Shown: piece by piece, positions 1 through 5,062 of the stretch
Position numbering within the stretch: the first letter of the stretch is position 1
How the letters are laid out: each line of letters opens with the position of its first letter
Assembly (NCBI GenBank): GCA_020628975.1
Contig: JAHDEF010000133.1
Coordinates: forward strand, 1 to 5,062
Direction: 5' to 3'
Length of the DNA stretch: 5,062 bases
From: Aquimarina sp.
Lineage (GTDB): Bacteria; Bacteroidota; Bacteroidia; Flavobacteriales; Flavobacteriaceae
Translations under genes and position numbers: made by a program
Notes under the pieces: model-generated
What the model was told of the DNA's origin: nothing
Seen by the model: only the letters and a program-made list of their open reading frames with translations
Database searches by the model: none

Positions 1-839
1 ATCGCATGACGACTATAAAATCCCGCAAAACCTGTATTTTGATTTCTTAAGGTTTGCTCTGTTACAGACACGGTATTGGCATTCGATCCAAGTTCTATGG
101 AAAAGAAATCATCACCTGAGTGCTCTTTTGATTTTACATTTATATTACCTGCCGCGTAATCACCATAAAATTTTGAAGAGAATGTTTTACTTACTGCAAT
201 ATTTTGAATAATATCTGATGAAAATAAATCTAAATCAATATTCTTTTTTTCAATATCATTTGATGGTAATGGCAAACCATTTAGCGTGGTACTAAGATAA
301 CGATCTCCCAATCCTCTAACGTAAACTTGACTTCCTCCAGATGATTTTTTTGATATACCCGCTAATTTACTTACTGCACCTGCTGCATCACTTACCCCTT
401 TTTTAGCCAACTCTTCAGAGCCAATAGCTTCTACAATAACATCAGCTTTCTTTTGTTGAGTTAATAAAGCTTTCTCACTTTCCTTGACACTAGTAGTAGC
501 GGTCACCACAACAGTTTCTAAACTTGCTGCAGAAAGCCCTAAAGTTTCAGAAATAGTGGTTACTTGACCATCAGAAATGACAACTCCGGTAACTCTTTTT
601 GTTTCGTAACCTACAAAACTAATACCTACGGTGTAAGTACCAGGTTCGATATTGGAGATGGTAAACGTACCGTCCATATCGGTATTGGTTCCTTTTGTGG
701 TACCTTCGATATAAACATCAGCAAATGGTAAAGGTTCTCCTGCCAATTCGCTATCAAGAACTACACCTGACAATTCACCTGTCTGCGCCATTGCGCAGTA
801 GCTGATAATAACACTAAAAAAAAGTATAACTTTCTTCAT
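1..839 (-). CDS. TonB-dependent outer-membrane receptor, N-terminal part (runs off the left edge)
   Basis: This gene encodes an outer-membrane active transporter that imports an unknown ligand with energy from TonB-ExbBD. I translated 279 uninterrupted residues from the ATG at 839-837; the rest of the plug and the beta-barrel lie beyond position 1. Residues 1-18 form a signal peptide (MKK, a hydrophobic core, then AMA before Gln19). Residues about 22-102 are a carboxypeptidase-regulatory-like beta-sandwich, with the usual GEPLPFADVYIEGT, TDMDGTFTI and SFVGYE segments. A TonB-box-like ETVVVTA follows at 108-114. The plug domain starts near 128 and contains the hallmark VRGLGDRY (174-181), LNGLPLPS (186-193) and a GDYAAGNINV segment (226-235). 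The protein lacks obvious SusC-type signatures and no SusD gene is visible, so a polysaccharide-utilisation role is not supported. The substrate cannot be told from this portion. The family is secure; only the ligand is open. Confidence 0.93.
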   Translation of the reverse strand, partial: MKKVILFFSVIISYCAMAQTGELSGVVLDSELAGEPLPFADVYIEGTTKGTNTDMDGTFTISNIEPGTYTVGISFVGYETKRVTGVVISDGQVTTISETLGLSAASLETVVVTATTSVKESEKALLTQQKKADVIVEAIGSEELAKKGVSDAAGAVSKLAGISKKSSGGSQVYVRGLGDRYLSTTLNGLPLPSNDIEKKNIDLDLFSSDIIQNIAVSKTFSSKFYGDYAAGNINVKSKEHSGDDFFSIELGSNANTVSVTEQTLRNQNTGFAGFYSRHA

Positions 840-869
840 TACTTGATTTAATTAATTTCTGTTTCAATT

Positions 870-883
870 CGGTGGCAAAGAAA
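870..883 (-). promoter_or_regulatory. Possible -7 promoter element of the TonB-dependent receptor gene
   Basis: Read on the minus strand, TTTCTTTG at 883-876 followed by CCACCG resembles the Bacteroidota -7 element TAnnTTTG, with one mismatch (T for A at the second base). It would place the transcription start near 869, giving a leader of about 30 bases before the ATG at 839. No TTG is found at the expected -33 distance, so only half of the promoter is supported. The leader just before the start codon is A/T-rich with no Shine-Dalgarno sequence, which is normal in this phylum. Confidence 0.35.
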
Positions 884-1012
884 CCATTCGAATGTTAAGA
901 GTATATTAAACCAGAGTTAATGTTACATCATAATAATTATAGAAAGTTAGGTTTTTGTTAGGCTAAAGAAGCTAATAACACCTTGTAAAAGAGAGACTAT
1001 TAACATTGTTAT

Positions 1013-1042
1013 AATGTAGGGTCGTTATATGAAAGCTACATT
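1013..1042. repeat. Inverted repeat, 7-bp arms, 16-base loop
   Basis: AATGTAG at 1013-1019 is the exact reverse complement of CTACATT at 1036-1042. The left arm also overlaps a smaller dyad, ACATT at 1004-1008 pairing with AATGT at 1013-1017. No T-run follows on either strand, so it does not look like a terminator. It may be a binding site, part of a leader RNA structure, or chance. Confidence 0.4.
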
Positions 1043-1050
1043 TAACACAG

Positions 1051-1075
1051 GCTTAAAGATTTTGTTGGTTTAAGC
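1051..1075. repeat. Inverted repeat, 7-bp arms, 11-base loop
   Basis: GCTTAAA at 1051-1057 and TTTAAGC at 1069-1075 are exact reverse complements separated by 11 bases. A T-tract follows on neither strand, so intrinsic termination is unlikely. It lies about 210-240 bases upstream of the receptor start codon, far for a simple operator unless the transcript starts well upstream. Confidence 0.45.
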
Positions 1076-1096
1076 ACATACACAAACATTACTTTT

Positions 1097-1140
1097 AACA
1101 GCATTAATTAGCAAGATTCACTATAATAATACTTGCTGTT
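1097..1140. repeat. Nested, competing inverted repeats
   Basis: AACAGCA at 1097-1103 is the reverse complement of TGCTGTT at 1134-1140. Inside it, AGCAAG at 1110-1115 is the reverse complement of CTTGCT at 1132-1137. The two right arms overlap by four bases, so only one stem could form at a time. On the plus strand the right arm runs straight into TTTTC. Confidence 0.4.
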
Positions 1141-1152
1141 TTCAATTCAAAT

Positions 1153-1182
1153 AAAGGCTGTTGATTTTTATCAATGGCCTTT
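1153..1182. terminator. Intrinsic terminator hairpin overlapping the CotH-family stop codon, possibly bidirectional
   Basis: AAAGGC (1153-1158) pairs with GCCTTT (1177-1182), and TTGAT (1161-1165) pairs with ATCAA (1170-1174) around a four-base TTTT loop. On the minus strand, the sense of the upstream CotH-family gene, the two stems are separated by a two-by-two C/A mismatch and followed by a weak ATTTG tail. On the plus strand the same bases form two G-U wobbles, giving an unbroken 13-bp stem followed by a T-rich tail (TATATTTT). The stop codon TGA (1173-1171) is inside the hairpin. Its position directly at a gene end makes a terminator role likely. Confidence 0.7.
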
Positions 1183-2598
1183 TATATTTTCAATAAATTG
1201 ATCTAAGTTCAATAAGCGCTGCGCTAGCCAAGTATTTAAATAATTCAAGTGATCTTTTGTACTAAGTTTATCTTCCCAAAGTATAGCTTCACGTTTGTAA
1301 ATCAGGTGGTTGTTAAATGTGTTGTATCGTTTTTCAATAAGTTGTTTAACATGTGTATCGCTAAACTCATGTGTTCTTAAATGTTCCCAACGTGAAACTA
1401 GTCGCTCGTTAAAATTATTAGGGTTTACACTAATCAGGCGATCAAAGAGACCGTTACTTAAAATATCTTTATTACTAGCAATGCGTTGCCCGTCAATTAA
1501 AGTGCCTAAAACACCATCTAAATCCCATGGCACAAAGAAAAAAGGGGAGGTGTCGTCATACCGAGCTAAGTAGTAATTTTTACCCATGTTATCGGCGGCG
1601 CCAAGCATATTGATAAATAAGAAATAATCGATGGCGTTTTCCAAATTTACATAAGTGTCAATTTTATTCTTAAATGTGTCGTTATCACTTTTTATTACAA
1701 AATCAACAAAAGTATAAAGGGTATCCCAACGATAGGTGTAATCAATAACAGGGTATTTCATTTCGAAACCTGCCCAATGCGGAAAAATATTTCTTGGTTT
1801 TGGTGCCTTCTGAAATGCTGGTCCGCCATCGTAGCTCGATGCTTTAAAAAGCGTTCCTAAAATACTATCGTTATCATTTTTCTTAAGGCGCAGTAGTTTT
1901 CTGTCAACCTTTTCAGTAAGTGTATATAAGCCTTTATAAGATTCATTTAAAAATACCTCTACATAATTTAAATCAATACTGCTTTTTGCTTTTGGGGCTT
2001 TTAGGATATAATGAGGTTGGTGAATTTTTTTCCAAAGTTTTAAAGCGGTGTACGAGCGTAAGCGTAGCGGTTCATCGTAAATTCCGTCTAAAATCCAATC
2101 ATCGTCTTTTCGTAAGCCTGTAAATTTGATTTTCGCCTTTGTGGTGGCTTTGTCATCTTGCCACAAGTCCAAGTCGTATGATTTTTTAGGAAAAGATAGC
2201 GAGGTGTTTCCACGTAGTTCAATGCCTATTGGGGTTTCCACCTGTTTTTTTGAATCGTAATAGGACAATCTTGCCATTCTTTTAGAGGCATCGATAATAC
2301 TATCATCAGCAGTAATTTTGATAATAGGAAGTTTTGTGATGTAAAGCCGATAACCAGCAGCATTGGTATATTCTTTAGTATAAAGCAAGCTATCACAAGA
2401 AATAGTGAAAGGATATTGATTTTCAAAATTGATACTTACTTGCGAAGCTATTTTTTGTATAGAATCTGATAATTTTAAATGATATATAATCCACTTACGA
2501 GAATGGTCAATGCCATAACTTTTTTCTGTTGGAATAATGGTTTGCGAATATCCTGTAAAGCAGTAAAATACAGCAAAGCATGTAATAACAAACCTCAT
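1171..2598 (-). CDS. Secreted CotH-family protein (atypical kinase fold)
   Basis: The product is a 475-residue exported protein of the CotH family, named for the Bacillus spore-coat kinase CotH but widespread outside spore formers. I chose the ATG at 2598 because it gives a compact signal peptide (MR, hydrophobic core, GYS before Gln19) and is preceded by an A-run; an in-frame ATG at 2628 would add ten residues. Numbering from 2598, a beta-rich leader (about 20-120) precedes the core: ELRGNTS (127-133), PKKSYDLDL (137-145), EVFLNESYKGLYTLTEKVDR (214-233), FKAS (251-254), DNMGKNYYLARY (336-347) and PWDLDGVLG (357-365). The last two resemble the catalytic loop and the DFG-like metal site; Asp336 and Asp359 are 23 residues apart, the same spacing as the two essential Asp residues I recall for B. 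subtilis CotH (228, 251). There is no C-terminal secretion domain or lipobox. Kinase activity and substrate are inferred. It is divergent from the phosphatase gene. Confidence 0.9.
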   Translation of the reverse strand: MRFVITCFAVFYCFTGYSQTIIPTEKSYGIDHSRKWIIYHLKLSDSIQKIASQVSINFENQYPFTISCDSLLYTKEYTNAAGYRLYITKLPIIKITADDSIIDASKRMARLSYYDSKKQVETPIGIELRGNTSLSFPKKSYDLDLWQDDKATTKAKIKFTGLRKDDDWILDGIYDEPLRLRSYTALKLWKKIHQPHYILKAPKAKSSIDLNYVEVFLNESYKGLYTLTEKVDRKLLRLKKNDNDSILGTLFKASSYDGGPAFQKAPKPRNIFPHWAGFEMKYPVIDYTYRWDTLYTFVDFVIKSDNDTFKNKIDTYVNLENAIDYFLFINMLGAADNMGKNYYLARYDDTSPFFFVPWDLDGVLGTLIDGQRIASNKDILSNGLFDRLISVNPNNFNERLVSRWEHLRTHEFSDTHVKQLIEKRYNTFNNHLIYKREAILWEDKLSTKDHLNYLNTWLAQRLLNLDQFIENIKGH

Positions 2599-2668
2599 GT
2601 TTTTTTTGGAAGCATAAAAAGACAACATAGGCGTATATTAATATTTATGTTTTTGTACAATATTTCAT

Positions 2669-2696
2669 CAAAAATATGGGTAATTTGACAAAGCAA
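2669..2696 (-). promoter_or_regulatory. Bacteroidota-type promoter of the CotH-family gene
   Basis: On the minus strand, TTG at 2696-2694 is followed after 17 bases by TATTTTTG at 2676-2669, a full match to the TAnnTTTG -7 consensus with correct spacing to the -33 TTG. Transcription would start near 2662, leaving a leader of about 64 bases to the preferred start codon (2598) or about 34 to the alternative (2628). This is the best promoter match in the window. Confidence 0.65.
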
Positions 2697-2701
2697 TTGC
2701 T
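2692..2701. promoter_or_regulatory. 10-bp palindrome shared by two divergent promoters
   Basis: AGCAATTGCT is a perfect palindrome in the middle of the divergent region. Because CAATTG reads the same on both strands, it supplies the -33 TTG for the leftward promoter (2696-2694) and for a rightward candidate (2697-2699). It could also be a binding site for a dimeric regulator, but that is inference. Confidence 0.45.
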
Positions 2702-2724
2702 CCATTTAGTAATTATATCATTTG
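2697..2724 (+). promoter_or_regulatory. Candidate promoter of the pafA-like gene
   Basis: TTG at 2697-2699 is followed after 16 bases by TATCATTTG at 2716-2724, which is the -7 consensus TAnnTTTG with one extra base before TTTG. It would start transcription near 2731, only about 9 bases before the ATG at 2740. An alternative, TAATTTG at 2681-2687, would give a longer leader but lacks one base of the consensus. Neither is a perfect match. Confidence 0.35.
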
Positions 2725-2739
2725 GGCTAACATTAAAAG

Positions 2740-4407
2740 ATGAACAGATTTAGAATACAGCGTAATTTTTTTTTGTTTTTATCAGGATGCTTTTTTTCTA
2801 GCGCCTTATCAGCTCAAAAAATTAATTCAGTAAAGTCATTAGAAACAAGTGTGCCCCTAGTAGTTGGTGTTGTTGTCGATCAGATGCGATACGATTATCT
2901 TACGCGCTTTTATGCAAAATATAGCGAAGGAGGATTTAAAAGATTGGTAAATCAAGGCTTTTTGTGCAAGAATGCGCATTTCAATTATATCCCTACCAAA
3001 ACGGCACCAGGTCATGCTACAATTGCTACGGGAGCTAACCCTAGTCAACATGGTATTTTAGGCAATCAATGGTTTAATAAGCTTACTAGTGAAATTCAAT
3101 ATTGTGTGGCAGATGCTACCGTAAATGCAGTAGGTACAAGTAGTACTATAGGGAAAAAATCACCTAAATTCTTACAGCTGACAACTGTTGCCGATCAAAA
3201 TAAGCTACATACGCAGTTTAAAGGTAAAACGATTAGTATCAGTTTAAAAGATCGAGCAGCCATACTTTCTGGTGGGCATTTGGCTGATGCGGCTTATTGG
3301 TTTCGTGGTGGTGTGCAAGGGGCTTGGATTTCTTCTTCATTCTATATGAAAAATTTACCTTCTTGGGTCGCAAACTACAATGAAAAAGATCTAATAACAG
3401 CTTATTTTAAAGAATGGAATACGCTTTATCCGATCAACTCGTATACCGAAAGTGGCGCAGACGATTCGGAGTATGAAGAAAGCTTTGAAGGAAAAACTTC
3501 CCCTACTTTTCCTTACGATCTTAATAGTTTAAAATCGAGTAATAATCAATTTGATATTTTAGAATTCACCCCTTACGGAAATTCGATTACCACTGATTTT
3601 TCTATTGAAGCTTTGAAAAAAGAGCAATTAGGAAAAGACGCCCTTACCGACTTTTTGCTAATTAGTTACTCTAGCACAGATTTTGTTGGGCATAAATTCG
3701 GAGTAAATTCTAAAGAAATTGAAGACACCTACGTGCGACTAGATAAGGAAATCGAGCGCTTGCTAAAAGAATTAGACATGCAGGTTGGCAAGGGAAAATA
3801 CACTTTATACTTAACGGCCGATCATGGCGCCACTCAAGTACCACAGTTTTTAAAACATAAAAAAATTCCTGCGGGTTATTTTGGTGAAGCTAATTTAAAA
3901 CCCAACTTAGAAGTGTATCTGAGAGAAAAATATGCCATTGATAACGGGATACGAAAAATTTTAGATCATCAAATCTATTTAAATGAAGCTGTTTTTGAAG
4001 GCAAGAAAATGGATTTAGTGAAAGTCAGAAATGAATTAGCAGCAGTAGTCAGAAATCAGCCCGATATACAGTCAGTCTATACACGAGATCAATTTTTGAA
4101 CAATGAATATACATCGGGAGATGCAGCATTGCTTCAAAATGGTTTTCATCAAATTCGCAGCGGAGATATTTTCTTTGAATTACTTCCGCTAACCATAAAC
4201 TATAGCATTAAAGGAACCACCCACGGGAGTGGTTATAATTACGATACCCATGTACCGCTTATTTTTTATGGAAAAGATATTAAAAAGGGAACTACAAGCA
4301 GACTGATAGATATGACGCAAGTGGCGCCTACTATAGCATCGTTGTTAGGTATTGCTTTCCCCAGTGGATCGTCGAAAAAGGTAATTCAAGGGGTTGTGAA
4401 CGATTAA
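2740..4407 (+). CDS. pafA: PafA-type alkaline phosphatase (exported phosphomonoesterase)
   Basis: This 555-residue alkaline-phosphatase-superfamily enzyme should release inorganic phosphate from organic phosphomonoesters outside the cytoplasm using two zinc ions. Residues 1-25 form a signal peptide (RFRIQRN, hydrophobic core, ALSA before Gln26), although LSGC at 14-17 is also a possible lipobox. Compared with Elizabethkingia PafA, whose residues I recall, the site is complete at a nearly constant offset of 9: zinc ligands Asp47, Asp314, His318, Asp361, His362 and His495; nucleophile Thr88 in PTKTAPGH; Asn109; and the Lys170-x-Arg172 pair that marks phosphomonoesterases rather than diesterases. 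The length is close to the family's usual 545 or so. The only nearby ATG has AAAAG just before it. It ends in tandem stops TAA TGA. In Flavobacterium, PafA is reported to be expressed regardless of phosphate supply; that cannot be judged here. It is divergent from the CotH-family gene and convergent with the thioredoxin-like gene. Confidence 0.93.
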   Translation: MNRFRIQRNFFLFLSGCFFSSALSAQKINSVKSLETSVPLVVGVVVDQMRYDYLTRFYAKYSEGGFKRLVNQGFLCKNAHFNYIPTKTAPGHATIATGANPSQHGILGNQWFNKLTSEIQYCVADATVNAVGTSSTIGKKSPKFLQLTTVADQNKLHTQFKGKTISISLKDRAAILSGGHLADAAYWFRGGVQGAWISSSFYMKNLPSWVANYNEKDLITAYFKEWNTLYPINSYTESGADDSEYEESFEGKTSPTFPYDLNSLKSSNNQFDILEFTPYGNSITTDFSIEALKKEQLGKDALTDFLLISYSSTDFVGHKFGVNSKEIEDTYVRLDKEIERLLKELDMQVGKGKYTLYLTADHGATQVPQFLKHKKIPAGYFGEANLKPNLEVYLREKYAIDNGIRKILDHQIYLNEAVFEGKKMDLVKVRNELAAVVRNQPDIQSVYTRDQFLNNEYTSGDAALLQNGFHQIRSGDIFFELLPLTINYSIKGTTHGSGYNYDTHVPLIFYGKDIKKGTTSRLIDMTQVAPTIASLLGIAFPSGSSKKVIQGVVND

Positions 4408-4420
4408 TGAAAATTCAAAA

Positions 4421-4972
4421 TTATTTCCATTTGATACCACAGCCCATACTAGGTTTTTGATCTTCAGATACAGGTGTTCCCAATAATAATGCATCTAATG
4501 CAGAAATTAAGTCTTGCCCCGAAGCCGCACCCATATTCGGGCGTGTTTCATCAAATCGTCCACGATAAGCACATTTTAATTCCCCGTCAAAAACATAAAA
4601 ATCAGGAGTACATTCCGCTTTATAAGCTTTAGCTACTTCTTGCGTAGCATCATATAAATAAGGAAATGAATAACCCTCTTTTTGAGCCACTTTAGTCATT
4701 AATGCGGGGGAGTCTTCAGGATATTTTTCGATATCGTTACTACTTATAGCTATAAACTGAACTCCTTTGTTTTGATAGGTATTGGCAATATCAACCAGTT
4801 TTGAGTTTACATGATGCACATAAGGGCAATGGTTGCATATGAAAACAATAACTGTAGCGATGTCCGATTTTAATTCTTGAAGTGCTAAATACTCATTAGA
4901 AACAGTGTCTAATAGCTTAAAATCTGGAGCTTTTTCTCCTAACTCCATCATACTCGAATAAGTAAGTGCCAT
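4421..4972 (-). CDS. Thioredoxin-fold, peroxiredoxin-like protein (AhpC/TSA-related)
   Basis: The product is a 183-residue protein of the redoxin/AhpC-TSA group, close to the PRX-like 1 type; it probably acts in thiol-disulfide or peroxide chemistry in the cytosol, since it has no signal peptide. The opening LGEKAPDFKL (11-20) is the classic redoxin start, followed by VIVFICNHCPYVHHV (41-55) with Cys46 and Cys49 where thioredoxins have CxxC. AISSND (75-80), the CTPDFYVFD strand (121-129) with the thioredoxin-like cis-proline position and Cys121, YRGRFDE (136-142), and a C-terminal PSMGCGIKWK (174-183) with Cys178 are all typical of this subgroup. The ATG at 4972 is preferred because relatives begin a similar distance before the LGxxAPDF segment; Met8 or Met9 are alternatives. 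Its stop lies 13 bases from the end of pafA on the opposite strand. Substrate and reductant are unknown. Confidence 0.9.
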   Translation of the reverse strand: MALTYSSMMELGEKAPDFKLLDTVSNEYLALQELKSDIATVIVFICNHCPYVHHVNSKLVDIANTYQNKGVQFIAISSNDIEKYPEDSPALMTKVAQKEGYSFPYLYDATQEVAKAYKAECTPDFYVFDGELKCAYRGRFDETRPNMGAASGQDLISALDALLLGTPVSEDQKPSMGCGIKWK

Positions 4973-5062
4973 AATTATGTTTTTTTATCGAAAATACAGT
5001 AAAGCTTTAATCTATAATGTTAAAAATAGGGTAAAAGGGATCAAGCTGAATACTTATGGAAC
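4973..5062. other. Upstream region of the thioredoxin-like gene; no gene supported
   Basis: The last 90 bases are AT-rich. On the minus strand TATTTTCG at 4996-4989 is one base away from the -7 consensus TAnnTTTG and would start transcription about 10 bases before the ATG at 4972, but no -33 TTG is seen, so it is a weak candidate. An ATG at 5056-5058 on the plus strand, or a short minus-strand coding tail ending near 5041, could belong to the next gene; the remaining bases are too few to decide. Confidence 0.3.

Larger units (their letters stand above)
840..1170. other. Gene-free AT-rich intergenic region with several inverted repeats
   Basis: This stretch of about 330 bases lies between the start of the receptor gene and the stop of the CotH-family gene, both on the minus strand. 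I found no open reading frame longer than about 15 codons in a credible context, and no tRNA-like cloverleaf. It holds a possible receptor promoter near 870-883, three copies of the heptamer AATGTTA (two direct, one inverted), and perfect or near-perfect inverted repeats at 1013-1042, 1051-1075, 1097-1140 and 1153-1182. The length and the density of dyads suggest regulatory DNA or a small RNA locus rather than simple spacer, but AT-rich sequence produces such repeats by chance fairly often. Confidence 0.6.

Noticed and set aside
1..839. SusC-type polysaccharide-utilisation receptor
   Set aside because: The VRGLGDRY-type plug and the absence of a visible SusD partner do not support a SusC assignment; the part downstream of the left edge could still change this.
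1029..1073. Micro-ORF of 14 codons in the intergenic region, plus strand, starting MKATF
   Set aside because: It is too short to judge, has no ribosome-binding or promoter support, and its end coincides with an inverted repeat; chance is the simplest explanation.
1310..1573. 87-codon reading frame on the plus strand
   Set aside because: It lies wholly antisense to the CotH-family gene, has a low-complexity Ser/Leu/Arg composition and no recognisable domain, and has no promoter; it is a shadow of the real gene.
1171..2598. Spore-coat function suggested by the family name CotH
   Set aside because: The window looks like non-sporulating Bacteroidota; CotH is used here only as a family name.
1920..2688. 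Other short frames at 1920-2123, 2226-2426 and 2479-2688
   Set aside because: They overlap the CotH-family gene in other frames or on the other strand and show no family resemblance; the conserved CotH motifs establish which frame is real.
2857..3051. 64-codon reading frame on the minus strand
   Set aside because: It is antisense to the most conserved part of the phosphatase gene, including the nucleophile region, and has no features of its own.
4215..4234. 6-bp inverted repeat AACCAC/GTGGTT inside pafA
   Set aside because: It falls on the codons for the conserved GTTHGSG zinc-site motif, is not followed by a T-run, and is fully explained by protein coding.

Overview
The window looks like chromosomal DNA from a member of the Bacteroidota, most likely a flavobacterium. 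It is AT-rich. It encodes a TonB-dependent receptor with the N-terminal carboxypeptidase-regulatory-like domain typical of that phylum, and a PafA-type alkaline phosphatase, a family best known from Flavobacteriia. Secreted products carry signal peptides ending just before Gln, and the best upstream signals fit the Bacteroidota promoter pattern (TTG, a spacer of about 17-20, then TAnnTTTG) rather than the E. coli one. No mobile elements, tRNA or rRNA genes, CRISPR arrays or phage genes were seen.

Layout, left to right. (1) Positions 1-839, minus strand: the first 279 residues of a TonB-dependent outer-membrane receptor that runs off the left edge. (2) Positions 840-1170: a gene-free AT-rich stretch with several inverted repeats, ending in a strong hairpin that overlaps the stop codon of the next gene. 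(3) Positions 1171-2598, minus strand: a secreted CotH-family protein (atypical kinase fold). (4) Positions 2599-2739: a compact divergent promoter region in which a 10-bp palindrome can supply the -33 TTG to both genes. (5) Positions 2740-4407, plus strand: a PafA-type phosphomonoesterase with every known active-site residue in place. (6) A 13-bp convergent gap. (7) Positions 4421-4972, minus strand: a cytosolic thioredoxin-fold, peroxiredoxin-like protein. (8) Positions 4973-5062: upstream sequence of that gene, with no further gene supported.

The most notable point is that an exported CotH-type kinase-fold protein and an exported phosphatase are divergently transcribed from one small shared regulatory region. 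Both products should act outside the cytoplasm. The arrangement allows co-regulation of a possible extracytoplasmic phosphorylation/dephosphorylation pair, but the functional link is inferred from gene order only. The receptor and the thioredoxin-like protein have no obvious pathway link to the pair.
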